Notes: a model not told the origin generated them from the sequence alone. 64,000 bases of DNA from Rhynchopus euleeides (GCA_963210315.1 OY723264.1:186001-250000), one strand, 5' to 3'. Counted from the stretch's first letter, positions 35,142 through 46,997 are shown. Numbers and translations are program-made.

Positions 35142-36125
35142 TGCACCAAGCTGTCCCGGCCTCTCCTGCAGCGGGTGCGGGTGTGGCGGAAAGACAAACA
35201 GCAGCAGCAACACATCAACACAGGCAATGCGGGCAGGTGAAAAAGGGGTGCGTGGGGTCCGCCAGGCTGGGCATAATGGCATCGTGTCGTCCAGCCTCGA
35301 CAATATGTTCCGCCACCTCGGTTGCTTGTTCATTCATAATCAGAATCATATCTCTGTCGAACACAGGGCACAGGGCCAAGGGTGGCGTGCACACCGGCAG
35401 GAGGCCGTTGTGCCGAGACACCAAAGGCAAGCTCGCACATGGGAAAAATGAGGAAGGTACAGTCGACAGATATCTACGGTAGGCCCGACGCGGCGTAACG
35501 CACTTTTTGTTTGAAATTTTCGCACGAGAATGGTGGTCCCCCTGCCGCTGTGTCGTGGCCGGCTGCCTCCGCTGGGCTTATTTATGTTCGTTCCAGCCTG
35601 CAGCGCAAGCTGAGGCAGCAGGGCAGCAAGGACAACACACGCATCTATTCGGGGGGCCACAGCAAAATAGCCACATCGGATGCAGCATGGTGTTCTATAG
35701 GCACTGCAACAGAGGCGATGCAAGCCTGGATCAAAAATACCCGCCTTTTGGGCCCTGCAGTGGAGGGCAGAAAACGGGGAGTCTAGAGAAGTGACCCACA
35801 CAGGCGAGTCTCTTTTGCAACTGCGCAGAGCACACCGAGCAGCTTGCTCTCTCTTGCTCTCTTGGTGTGCGTATCCGCTGACCCTACATAGTAACGTCAT
35901 TATCGTTCGGTGGGGGCGTACCGAGTCGAACTCCGATGAGCTCCACGACAACACACAAGAATCATTTAAGGTGGTGTGGTGTACCGATCGCTGCACGTGC
36001 CCTTGCTTGCAATGTCCACACAGGGGGCCTTCGCGTGTTCGTTTCCGGAAATTTTCCAGGAGGAGGAGTATTGTGCAGATGCGGTGGGAAGCACCTGCCA
36101 TCACAACACTGGGCCTAGAGAGGCA
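35142..36125. other. Intergenic region between the MYND and PDZ genes
   Basis: It contains the 5' leader of the MYND gene, with the pyrimidine-rich acceptor at 35166-35200. Otherwise I see nothing recognisable. Confidence 0.6.
35166..35200 (-). promoter_or_regulatory. Polypyrimidine tract and AG acceptor before the MYND start
   Basis: The minus strand reads a T/C-rich run (TGTTTGTCTTTCCGCC and onward) ending CTGCAG at 35166, just upstream of the ATG at 35141. In a euglenozoan this would be the spliced-leader addition site. An ordinary cis acceptor with a non-coding first exon is the alternative. Confidence 0.5.
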
Positions 36126-39100
36126 TCAGGACCCACCCTTCTTAGGTTTCGCCTTCGCCTTCTTCTTGGAGTTGAAGGTGACGGGCTTGCCTTCCTTCAG
36201 CAGCTTCAGATGCTCGTCATAGAGGGCAGCGCGTTCGGGTGGGATCTGCAAAGGGCGGTGCATGTACAACGACGACAGAAGGCGGCAGGTCGAGAGGCAG
36301 TGTGATGCACCCCCAGCTGATCCCTGCTCTTTAAGATCATCGGGTAGGCAATGTACCACTGTGCGTCAAACTGATTCACTTGGCTACCGTTCTTGCATGT
36401 GAGGCACAACAGCTCACCTGCGTATCACATTTCTGCATTTCTGAGCGAAGACCCCCGTAGAAAAGGTTACCCAGTTGCCCGCGGAACTGTCAAAACAAGG
36501 GCCATACCAGGTCACCGTCCTTCAGGCCCTGCAGGTGGGTCTGGTAGTCTTTCGCACCCACCCGTTTGTAGTAGTCTGCCATGTTCTTGTCGAAAGCCTT
36601 GAGCTCCGCTTGGAACGTTTCGTCATCATCGTCAGGCTTGTCCTTTGCTTTGGCCTCCTTCGGCTTCTTCGGCTTCGCCTTCTCATCGGGGGCAGGTGAG
36701 TCGGGGTCAGGCTTCTTAGCGTCCTTCTTGGCCTTCTTCCCACTTGGCTTCTTTGCGGGTGGCTTTTTAGACGACGCGTCATCTGCAGCGTCGGCATCCG
36801 GCTTCGCGGGTTTCCCGGGCTTGTCAGACTTGTCCGGCTTGTCCTTCTTGCCGTCCTTCGCATCGCTGGATGGCTGTGGCGGCGGCTTCAAATCCTTCTT
36901 CTTGCGCTTCTTGTCGCTCTTCTCCGGTGCCTTGTCACCCTCGGAATCAGGCGCCGCTTGCTCTTCCTCCTTGTCACTGGCCGCCTCGTCAGACTTGCCC
37001 TTCTTCTTCTTCTTCTTCTTCGGCTTTTCGTCCTTGTCCTCCTTGTCATCCTTGTCATCCTTCTCCTTGTCCACCTTGTCCGAAGCCTCGCTCTTCGACT
37101 CCACAGGCGAGTCTGACTCGCCCTCATGCGGCTCGCTGATGGATACCTTCTTCGACTTGAAGGGGCCCTTCCCCTTGTCCATCCGATCCAGCTGGTTGCG
37201 GTAGTAGTCTGTCAGCTCCGGGGGGCACTTGTGTTTGTAAACCATATCCGAAACAAAGTCGCGGTACTTCTTTTCACCGACGCGCTGGAAATAGTCAGCC
37301 ATATCCTTCTGGAACACCTCAAGCTTCCTTTTGTACTCCTGCGTCTCTTCGTCAGCCTCCTCTGCAGCCTGGTTCTGCAGGCGCGACGACCGCGACGACT
37401 CCGACTCCTCTGACTCATCATCGTGCGGATAGAAGGGCGGAGGGAACAGTGTGTCCTCGCGGGACGCCTTCCCACGCTCGCCATCAGCCATCCCATAATC
37501 CTGCAGATAAACACCATCAGCCTTGTGGTCGAAGCCGTACTGCGGGAAGGTCTTGGTCTCCTCCCCTGCAAGGAACTCCTCAGCATCCAGCGACAGCTGC
37601 TCAGGCAGCACACGCTCGTCACCATCGACATACAGGTCGGATATGGGCGAGGCCTCGGGCGAGGGGGAGGGGCTCTCCATGCCCACATAGGGCACGAGGC
37701 GGAGGGAGTCCACCAGCTCAGCTGTCTCGACAGCCATGCGCTCCGGGCTGTAGTTCCGCCTGTACGCAGGGGCGGGTGTCAGGTCGCCCTCGCGGTGGCG
37801 GGGCTTGTTGAGGATGACACGCAGGTTGTCGGCTGGGGCAGGGATCGCGTCGATCTCTTCCAGCGGGTCCACGAGTGGCAGGCTGCTGTTCGCCAGGTGC
37901 GGGTCGCGGATTGTTACCTTCTCGTGGGGCACGGCCAGGACAGGGGCGTCCAGACGCGATGTGGCCTGCTGCGGAGGTGCTGTCGCGTAGTTGTGCTGCA
38001 CCCTGCTGCCCGGTGACTGATCCCGCGCCGGGCGCCGCCCCACCTCCCGCCTGGCGTCGTCAGAGCTGCCGAGGGGGAGCTTGAGAGACACGGCTGTCTT
38101 GTTGTGCTCCTCCACAGCTGTCAGCGGCAGCCACGCCTGCAGATCCACAGAAGCGAACTCAACGAACACCGTGCGGTCGCTGCTGTCCACATCCGTCACC
38201 ACGCCCTGCTGCCCTGCAATGCGGTAGTAGTTCCCCACCTCCGCAGCCGAGTCGCAGGACAGCGAAGGGTGTGACCGCACCAGCTTGACGAGGCGCTCGC
38301 CAGGGCCTGCCGCCGTCACCATCCTCCCCAGCTCCCCCTCCAGGGAGTGCGCGTGCACGGCGGCATCCTGCGGTGCGGGCGGGCGTTCCACCCCCACGTC
38401 CACCACAATCTCATGATGCATGGCACCGCCGAGGCGCGACTGCCGATCCGCCAGCTCCTTGGCAGCGGTGAGGTCACCCACGTTGTTGATGTTCAGCCCG
38501 TTGAGCCGCGCCAGCCGCCCGTGGTTGGGCACGCCTGCGCGTTCTGCCGCCCCTCCTGGGACGAGCTCGTCGATGAAGATGCCCTGCGGTGTGGCGGTGT
38601 ATTTGATGTCGAAATTTCCCTCCCGCAGCTGCATGCGCTTCGTCACAGGGTTGACCAGGTGGTGGTGGTCTGTCGGCGGCAGCGATGCTGCGGGTGCCCG
38701 GGACGGGAACCGCCCTGCCACCTCGCCGCGGCGCGGCGGCGGCCACACCAGCGCGTTGTCCTCGTCTGTGAGGGGGATGTTGCGGTCGGACGACGGCTCC
38801 CGCACGACATGCCCGTTGCCCAGTCGCGGCGAGGGATCGTCCACAGCCTCTGGGCTGCTGCTGCCGCCGCTGCTGCTGCTCTCGGTGGCGTGCCCCACGA
38901 TGGGCTCTGTCGGGTCGGCGGCAGGCCTGGCTAGCTGCTCCTCCCGCCGCAGTGCTGCTTGTGCCGCCTGTGCCATAGCCGCAGCAGCCGTCTCCTGCAG
39001 GTCCACCGGGACGATTTTGATGGGTCCAAAGCCAGGATCGGGGCGCGGCCTCAGCACGTTCGCCTGGCGCAGCATTGACACGACACTGTCGACGTCCAGC

Positions 39101-39912
39101 TCATCTGCCGGGTCTACCACAGGGAGCGTTGCGGGGCCTGCTGGGGCAGGGCGTGGCGGTGACAGCGCGCTGTGCCCCACATGCGCGGAGTGGACGGGCG
39201 GCCTGTGCGTGTCATCGTCGCCCACCTCGATGAAGTTCGGGTTTGGCGAGCGCGTGTCGTGTACGGCGCCCTGCCCGAGACGCACAGCGCCAGGCGTCGA
39301 CAGGGGTGGCGGGGGAGAGGGGTAGTGGGCGTCTTGCGCGCGTGGTGGCACGCGGTGCGGCGTGTACGTGACGGGCGTGCGCGGCGACGTGACACGGCGG
39401 TGGTCGGGCCTCTGCTGCACGAAGGCATCCAGTGACGACGCCAGCCTGTCCGACACCCTATCCACCTGCAGCTGGTTGGCATCACGCACCCGCGTGGCGT
39501 ACTGCGGCGACGCGCTCGCAGCAGGGTGCCGCCCCACACTGGGCTGCGGCTGCGGCTGTGCCTGCCTATCACGCGCCTGCCACGGGAACAGCTGGTCCAA
39601 GGGGTCCCGCTTCTGCTCCTCCTGCGGGGCCACCTCCGCAAAGCACGGCACATGATCGTAGAACCTGTTGACGGAGGGGCGCTGCTCGCTCGCTACACGC
39701 AGCGGAGGCGCTGCGTCTGCATGCCGCCCTGTGCCTGCACCGTGCCAGGCCTGTGTCGTGGTGCCGCTGCGGTACACCCCACCGACACGTGGGCTGCTTG
39801 CTGCGTGTGGGCGCGATGCGCCAGGCCGCGCCAAGGGCACCCGCTGCAGCAAGAACGACGACGTCGCATGCGAGGTGGGCCCCGCCGTGGCGTCATCAGG
39901 GCTGGCCACCAT
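36126..39912 (-). CDS. Large PDZ-containing, Lys-rich scaffold-like protein (two exons)
   Basis: Exon 1 is 39912-36508 and exon 2 is 36245-36126, about 1,174 residues. The N-terminal ~420 residues are low-complexity (Pro/Ala/Arg). A PDZ-like domain lies at ~420-510 (GIFIDELVPGGAAERAGV carboxylate-loop region, then RLNGLNINNV). A small beta-rich segment at ~540-605 could be SH3-like. Residues ~855-915 and ~1,100-1,165 are two copies of a helical module (KxMADYxxRVGxKxY ... PPE ... Y) flanking a KKKK/DKxDK-rich charged tract. The second copy is completed only after splicing (IPPERAALYDEHL in exon 2). A cytoskeletal or nuclear scaffold is plausible but unproven. The start follows an AG (39956) after a T-rich stretch; longer in-frame sequence upstream looks non-coding. 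Confidence 0.8.
36246..36507 (-). other. Spliceosomal intron in the PDZ gene (262 nt)
   Basis: The donor is GACCTG|GTATGG and the acceptor CTTTGCAG|ATCCC, phase 0. It joins the two halves of the second MADY module and replaces a premature stop at 36490. Confidence 0.75.
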
Positions 39913-42900
39913 GCGCACACCCAGCCTGGAGGGTGGTGTGGCGTGTGGGGTGCGGCTAGTGTGCACAAGCAACACAACAGGATCGAATCTGCGCTTGTGA
40001 TTGCTACGAATAGTGCCTTTGCCGGTGTGTGTGCAGGGAGCTACCAGGAAAACCTGGATTCCCGGATTACGCACTTCCTACCAGCCCCCAGCGAGCGAGG
40101 GGGTCCACCGAATGGGACATCTGGCAGAGGCTGCGCAAGCTCGCCCAAACATACGATGTCACCACCCACCTCCGCTACATCCCGTCGCATGTTGGGGTGG
40201 TAGGGAACGAACTTGCTGACAAGCAGGCGCAGATCGGTGCGTTCAAGCCCCAGATGGAGCCGATCAGCCTCGCGTCGGCCCGTGTCACCCTCCGCCGACA
40301 CATATACAGCGGGACCACGTTGCCCCGCACAGACAGCGTGTACGCGTATCGGTCAGGAATCGGGGAGACGCGACTGCAGCGCCCTGACCTCCGCATGGAG
40401 GGCCTTACCCGCTTAGGGGAAACCACCATCCGCCGCCTCCGGGCCGACCACCACCGCCTGGTGTACGACCACGACGTCCCGGGCAGCGCACAACCACCGT
40501 GCAAACCCTGCCTGAAGCTTGCGCCGGACAGCCCCCCGCCTGGGGTCTCGCTGAAGCACCTATTCTTCGGCTGTCCCGCGACAGCGTCAGCCCGACACCA
40601 CCTCACAGCCACAAGCGTGCACAACCTGCTGCTGCACAACTGCAAGGGGGCCCTACGCTACCTGGCTGAGGCAGGGGTGACGGAGCACAGCGAGAAGGAC
40701 TACCTGATCTCGTGAAACCTGCAAAAATCAACAGCGGTCAAGGGCTTCGGCCTGACACCCCAGCACCCCCCCCCCCCCACCCCCAGACCCACGTCACTTT
40801 CCACGGGCCGCCAGGCGCGTCAGCGTCGGCGACCGCCCGCCCCCAGTCTGAGAGGCAGCAGCCACGACTCGGCAGGAGGCGGGCACAACAAAAAAGGGAG
40901 AGTCGTCACTGTGCATATCAGCACGGTCCCGCCCTCTGAGCCAGACTAACCCGCCCATAAAGGAAAAGAGGAAGAGGCGACGTAAGGCAATGCCTCCGTG
41001 CGGCAAGGAGAACACGAAACAGCGTCCCCCCTCACCGGGGGACGCGACGAGCACGGCCAAAAATCGTTCAAAATCGTTCAAACCCCGTTGATCAGCACAA
41101 ATAAGCAACGATGTGCACTCAGAAAAGCACGGCTGGCCAGGGCGGCAGCAAGTGTGGGGCATGGGGGGTGTGGGGGGAGCTGCCGCCTTCCACCAGACGC
41201 GTCTAGTGTGCTTCTTCTGTTGTAATGTGAGTAACTTCTGCGTGCGTTGTGTTGCGTTGCTGATGAGTGTGCAGCTCCAGACAATGTGTCTGCCGCACAC
41301 CCACGCATCCGCCGCCTGGCTGGTGCCAAGCCACAAGCCCAGATAGAGATAGGTGGGTGGTGGGTCGGTATGGCGGGTGGGCCGCCGACCGCTAGAGACA
41401 TGGCCATGAGGCACAAGGCACAAGGCGCATGGCGGGGGAGGCGGAATGTGAAAGGGTGTGGGAAAAACACAGCCACGGCACCTGATGGGCTGCTGTGATA
41501 GACAGCAGCCACACCAGCGCGGGTGTCCGTGTTTCCCGCCTTCCACTTTCCGCCTTCCTGTTCCTGTTCATTGCTTTCCGTTTGTCGTACCTCTTCTGTA
41601 CATTGTGATATCAATCCTGTCCTACCTAGCGTGGTGTTGATGGAAAAAGGCAGCGGAACGGACGCGCGCACCCGGCCAGGGGCAACAACGCGGCGCCGAT
41701 ACATCGCTGTGTGCAACGTGGGGCTGCACTTGGCCTGCGCAAAAAAAGGTAAAAGTCAGAAAAACCGATCAAACCACCGAGAGACAGTCACGCTTTGAGA
41801 CACGGCAGATACCCCCCTCCAAAGGTGCTTTTCTGGAATCAACCGCAACGGGTGCGCGGTGCGCACATCACGGCATGTCCACATCGCCCCAGGCTGGGGT
41901 GCTCTGCTCTGCCCTCCTGCTCTGCCAGTGGTTGTTCCGACTCCCCCCTACACATGCGTGATCTGTGTGTCCCGCCGTGCACGCTGTGGGCGCGCAGTTG
42001 ACGGGAGCGAGACAAAAGAGCGTGATGACATTCTGTTTAGTTTCAGGTGGGGTGGGAAGCTGGGAAGAGGGACGAGGGGAAGAGAGGGAAGATAAAGGTA
42101 AAAGCGATACGGGTCTGTGAACCGGACACAGCAGGGCGCCACGAGAGGGGTGCGGATAACGCCGGACGCGCTGGTGTTGGTGCGCGGCGAGGGGGCAGTG
42201 CGGATCGGGGCGGGGCGGGCAGAGAGAATGGGCATGTGCGATTGTCGATGCTATTGTTGAGATACGGTGTGCAAAACGCAGGGGAGGCCAGGCCCCCCGT
42301 CACCCATGCCCATGCACTTGCCCCATGCGGTATGGGGTTGCGATTGCAGCTGAAGCACATCACACACAGAAGCCCCGTTGTCTCTTCTCCCCGTTCCGTT
42401 CCCACAGACACCGCCCACGCCCCCCACCCACGCACCAAAAATTTCCGGTTCCCTACTGAGGTGCCCGCCCTGTATTCGCTGTCTCCAGTAGGTCTGCCAA
42501 AGCCTGCCTCGCACGCGACAGCTGAGGGTGGGGGTGGGGCTGGGTGGGCGCAGTAGAGGGCCAACACCCGCCGCAAACCCATCCCGCCTCTTGCGTGGGG
42601 AGGGGATTCCGTCCCCCAGAAGCACGGAACCCGCACAGCAATGCTATGATGGCACGGCGGATATTGGTGGGTGAAAGCGAAAACGAAAAATGCAATCAAA
42701 AGTCAAAAGGGGGGTGCAGGGGAGGGAGGCAGGGACACCACCCCCCAGACAGAAGAGAGGAAGATCGGCCGGATAAAAGGATAGGGGTGTGTTAGGCAAA
42801 AGAACCCCGCAGCAAGGCTAGCCTGCTGTGGCGGTTTGTCTGTCTTGTTCATCGTTGCCCCGCTATCTATTGTTAGAGGACACTGACAGGAGGAGTCCTG

Positions 42901-43186
42901 TTGTGTGGTGGTAAAAATCGAGGCCGGTTTCCATCTGCCCGGGGAAGTGGAACAGAAATGCGAAATGCGAAAGGTTGATGATGATGGGGACAGAGAGGGG
43001 GAAATCAAATCAAATCAAATCAAAGATGATGCAAGCGTATGACAGGACGGGGAACGTCCACGCGAGGGCAGGGCCCTCATGAAACAGGGAGGGGAGAAAG
43101 AGGCTCCTCCCCCTGTCCCATGCCGTGCCGTCGTGCTTGCTTTGGTTGCGGATTGAGAATGCCGCATGTCTCGGCGTGTGAGGGAC
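39913..43186. other. Intergenic region between the PDZ and tyrosinase genes
   Basis: It holds the truncated LINE tail (40080-40715) and a C-run at about 40767-40780. The remainder (about 40780-43186) has no recognisable gene. A short tandem of AAATC near 43003-43023 is the only other repeat noticed. Confidence 0.55.
40080..40715 (+). pseudogene. 5'-truncated LINE: RNase H and 3' domain
   Basis: The plus-strand frame ending at 40715 carries THLRYIPSHVGVVGNELADK, the C-terminal half of a LINE-type RNase H with the conserved SH(V)G histidine and the final catalytic Asp in LAD. After it come Arg-rich sequence and a CKPC ... H ... C zinc-knuckle-like motif typical of LINE 3' domains. The endonuclease, reverse transcriptase and first half of RNase H are missing, as expected from incomplete target-primed reverse transcription. 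It sits just upstream of the PDZ gene, in opposite orientation. It is not the same family as the element at 57589, whose RNase H motifs differ. Confidence 0.7.
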
Positions 43187-44598
43187 TCACAGCACCTTGC
43201 ACTGGTCGTACATGTCCGGCCTCGACGCACCCACCATGCGCAGCCACTCGGCCGACGGAGCCGCGCGGCTCTCCTCCAGCAGCGAGCACTCGTACAGCGC
43301 AAGCTCGCGCAGCAGCTCGCGCTTCGACAGCTGGGTCGGCCCGGCAACCAGCTCGTCGTGCTTCGCCTGCACCAGCGGGTTGGAGAACTGGACGTGGTGG
43401 GGGCGGCTGCTGCCTGTGCCCGCACCCGCTGCCGAGGCCGTCCTGGCGTCGCGCGTCGCACCCACAAACCGGCACGTGTTGCTGCAGCTGTCGGCGTTAA
43501 CCCTGTTCCCGTCGTCGCACTGCTCCCCCGCGTCGCGCGTCCCGTCCCCGCAGCACGTGCGGTACGGTGTCGCCTGCGGCTGCGCCCAGACCCACTCCAC
43601 CCCGCTGGCGCCGGTCTCCTCATCCGTCCCGGCCAGCTGCGCCGCCAGACTGTCCGGCCCGTACGTGTACGTCACCCCGTCGGGCAGCGCCGACAGGCTC
43701 CACATGTCGCGCACCGTCACGGGCTTCTGCAGCTCAGGCAGCGCCGACCCACGCGAGTCGTAGGCGTACGGCATCGTCGCGTCCAGCTCGAACGCGCTGT
43801 CCGGGATGGACGACCACCAGCGGCGCGATTCCGCCTCATAGTGAATCCCGTCCTGCAGCTCCGACTTGTCCACCTTGTCGTGCTCGTGGTAGTCCTGCCA
43901 CAGCGCCCACAGGCGGTCCACGTTCGCGTGGTGCATGAAGAAGACCGGATAGCGGGGGACTGCATGGTGGACATCTGGCCCCCGATGTAGATGTGCGGGG
44001 CGGCGTGCGGCGCACCCTCGAGACGCACTGAGAAGGCGCGGAAGTTCCGGTGGCTGGTGATGATCTCCATCAGTGCCGCCTCCCCCGTGAACCCCTGGCT
44101 CCGCCTCTGGCGCCGCAGGCACGTCCCGCTGCGCAGCGTCCAGCCCGACGCAATCCCGTTGTCGACGCACTGCGTCTGGCCCTGCGGGTGGTTCACCAGG
44201 CTCCCGAAGGTGCGGCTCTTCAGCGGCGCGGACGCAGCCTGGCGCTCCTCGCTCCCCGCGTCGCGCTCCCAGTCCCAGTACGGCACCGTCACGCACTCGA
44301 ACCCGGGCAGGCTGCGCAGCATATTCTCGTACTGCAGCACGTACTGACGGTGCCACGGCAGGAACGCAGACGTCTGGTGCGCGTACTGCTCCTGCCTCTG
44401 GTGCGTCTCCACAATACGCAGGTACGTCTCACGCCGGTCCCGCACCAGCGTCGCCACCGCGTCTGCGTACAGCTGCCTCTCCGAGCACGTCAGGCTCGAG
44501 TACGCCTTGCGCACCCGCGGCCCGCACCCATCGTTCTGCGCCACGCACAGCGCAGCACAGCCGCTCAGCAGCAGCAACGTCCTCGACACATCCGCCAT
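43187..44598 (-). CDS. Secreted tyrosinase with DUF4215-like C-terminal module (frameshifted)
   Basis: A type 3 copper oxidase that hydroxylates or oxidises phenols. It starts at 44598 with a signal peptide (MADVSRTLLLLSGCAALCVA). The CuA histidines are H66, H74 and H83 (QTSAFLPWHRQYV). The CuB site has HxxxH at 198/202 and, after the frame change, FFMHHANVDRLW. Downstream, CCGDGTRDAGEQCDDGN with NTC is a DUF4215-type Cys module seen in extracellular proteins. The reading frame changes once, at a G5 run (43954-43958, C5 on the coding strand), just before the last CuB helix; one extra base in that run would make it continuous. This is either an assembly error or a recent lesion. The end at 43187 is an ordinary stop, although GTGAGT overlaps it and could be a donor. 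Confidence 0.85.
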
Positions 44599-45487
44599 CT
44601 TTCCCAGCGCAAACACAAGAGAGAAGCACACACTGCTGGGATGTGGTGTGATGTGGTGTGTGTTGGGGTGAGACGTGTGTGTATATTGTGCAGCACGGAT
44701 GGGGGTTGTGCAGCCGCCTTGCGGCAAGGTGAGGCTGGGTGTATTGACGTGACTAGGCTGCCTGCATGGTGCTACCTCATAAAACGCACGCCCTGCGTGC
44801 CCGGCTGGGACGAGGGGGTATGGGGGGTCGTCTCGTGCTGTTCGGTAGGTCGGTACACCTGCTGCCACAGTCGCGCCTTCAGGGTTTATCTTATTGTCGG
44901 CACGGCTCGGAGGGTGGCAGTGTGGTGATGTCGGGTGTACAAAAGCAAATCGAGATGTGGACGAAGAAAGAAAGAACGAATCTGCCGCAGGGCACGCAGC
45001 AAGGCAAGGTGCGTCACAGAACAGGGCACAGGCACAGCTGCAAGCAGAGGCACCACCCTGGCAACACACTGCCCCGTTTCGGTGTCTGCAGCACAAGGGG
45101 CCACCACGTGCACTCACCACAAGGTACCGGCTCGGTGTCGAACCAGCCAAGCAGTGAAGGTGCGTCGTTGTGCGTGGGGATGGGAAGGAACGCTAACGGT
45201 AACAGTAAACGGTAAGGGTCAAGTGGGTGTGTGGTAGTGTACAACAGGCACGGCACGGCACAGCACCGAAGCAGAGCCTTGCCGTGCCTGTGGGGTGCAT
45301 GGTCTGCAGAGTGGGACGTGCCGCAGGAGGACAGTGCTTCTGCAACTGTCCCTGCGGCACGCAGGCATAACAGGGGTCGGGTATGAGTGTGCAGAACCCC
45401 AGAAAGAAACACTTGTGTTGGTGTGTGCGGTGCAGAACGCCAGAAGACGGACTGGCCGCACCACGACACCTACTGTACATGCGCTGA
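44599..45487. other. Intergenic region between tyrosinase and Cys-rich gene
   Basis: Repetitive GT-rich sequence just upstream of the tyrosinase start. If the Cys-rich gene has a further exon it would lie at about 45000-45400, but I could not establish one. Confidence 0.5.
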
Positions 45488-46336
45488 CTACGGCAGCTCC
45501 TGGGTGGGGCACGTACCGCAGCTGAAGGGCACGAACGGACCCTGGAAGATGGCCTTGGGGGGGCACAGCGCGTCGACGCAGTTCCCACCGTTCACCTGGC
45601 AGTCAGTCACCCCAGGCACAATGCACTGCACCGGGCTGAGCGACGGGCAGTCGTGTGCGAAGCGGTCGATCGAGGTCGCCATGTAGCGCACCGTGTCGGG
45701 AAGCACGAACGTGTCGTCGGTCCCGCGCGGCACAACCCTGACAAATGCCTTCATTGCGTGCACCTGCCCGGTGGGGGCCTGTTTGAAGGACGGGGCGCAG
45801 TGCGAGATGTGGTAGCCCAGCGGTGTGAGCACACTCGCGAGCACGCCCAGGTCGCTGTCGGGCTTGCAGTTCGTGTTGCAGTCGTAGACAAACACGTAGA
45901 AGCGGCACCCCGACACGCTGGCGCTGCTGGGGCACACCAGGCGCACTGTGGTCTGTGCCGGAAGCGAGTGATCCGCTGTCCACATCGGCTGCCCCTCCAT
46001 GAAGTCGGGCACGTGCACCAGCTGCGACCCCGTCAGCGAGAGCCACAGCGGCTCCTCGGTGTGCATGAAGCCGAGCGACCCCGACGGACGCTGCGTGCTC
46101 ATGTCCGCCCCAGGCGACGTGAAGGAGGTCTTCCCGACACACGCGGGTGTGGGGCCTGCCGCTGCTGAGGCGGCGTTGGGGCACAGCGACACCACAGGCA
46201 CGCACACGTCACCACCCGGACCTGTGCACAGCGACTGGTCATTGTTCAGCGTGTACCCGGGCAGCAGGCACTCGCAGTCACGTGGGACCACACCCGCCAG
46301 CACGAACCCGGCCACCGCTGCGAACATCACAGACAT
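45488..46336 (-). CDS. Secreted Cys-rich protein of unknown function
   Basis: 282 codons from ATG 46336, preceded by a CA repeat. The frame is open further upstream, but that part is low-complexity and the chosen ATG starts a hydrophobic signal-like segment (MSVMFAAVAGFVLAGVV). About 20 cysteines are spread through the mature part, often in pairs (CEC near the start, CGTC at the end), consistent with a disulphide-rich extracellular protein. I do not recognise the family. It lies upstream of the secreted tyrosinase on the same strand. Near the end TGCG|GTACGT resembles a donor, and other genes here have introns close to the 3' end, so the last five residues are uncertain. Confidence 0.65.
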   Translation of the reverse strand: MSVMFAAVAGFVLAGVVPRDCECLLPGYTLNNDQSLCTGPGGDVCVPVVSLCPNAASAAAGPTPACVGKTSFTSPGADMSTQRPSGSLGFMHTEEPLWLSLTGSQLVHVPDFMEGQPMWTADHSLPAQTTVRLVCPSSASVSGCRFYVFVYDCNTNCKPDSDLGVLASVLTPLGYHISHCAPSFKQAPTGQVHAMKAFVRVVPRGTDDTFVLPDTVRYMATSIDRFAHDCPSLSPVQCIVPGVTDCQVNGGNCVDALCPPKAIFQGPFVPFSCGTCPTQELP

Positions 46337-46740
46337 TGTGTGTGTGGGAGTGCGGTGTGTTCGGTGTCTTGTCAAACGGCACGAGATATACCTGCAGTGT
46401 GCGGAAGTGTGCGTGTCAACTGGCGTGGTGGTCCGCACCAGGTCTGTGTCGACGAATATGCAATATTTGAACGCTGAATGATTTTGTAAGCACAGGTCGG
46501 TATTCTGTATGTACAAAGGGTGCCGGATACGGAACGCTGCCCTGTCGCGTGTCATGATAGTGTGAAAGTGGTAGGGGTGGGGGTAGGTGTGGGGGGTGGC
46601 GTTCTCGGCCTGCCTCACCACATACAGAATTGGCTCTGGCTTCCTTCATTGCTGACTCAGCCTTCCATGCACACAGCAACAGCACCGATGGAAACTGGCC
46701 ATAGCACCCTCAACCTATTCCACTGAACTTGCCCGTCAGT

Positions 46741-46835
46741 GGGCCACCAGGAGGGGAGGGACCCGGTGTGAGGCGCTTGAGTCATCTGCCCACCTATTTT
46801 ACTCTCATATTGGGTCCCTCCCCTCCTGGTGGCCC
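46741..46835. repeat. Perfect 24-bp inverted repeat with 47-nt loop
   Basis: GGGCCACCAGGAGGGGAGGG plus ACCC at 46741-46764 is exactly complementary to 46812-46835. It could be a hairpin RNA precursor or the ends of a tiny element. No target duplication was seen. Confidence 0.75.
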
Positions 46836-46997
46836 AACACCAAAGGGAAACCCTCAGCGAGATGCCACTCCTCCAACGTCCTCCAGCCGACCTAAACAGG
46901 CGAGAACGGGCCAATGCGTGCATAGGCCTATCCAGGCCTATACATGCCCAAAATTCACGCGAAATTCGCGGTGGTTCCTGAAAAAACACAGGCAATA

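Noticed and set aside
43954-43958. Programmed ribosomal frameshift in tyrosinase
   Set aside because: No slippery heptamer or downstream pseudoknot is apparent, and similar one-base breaks in homopolymers recur in two other genes, so error or decay is simpler.
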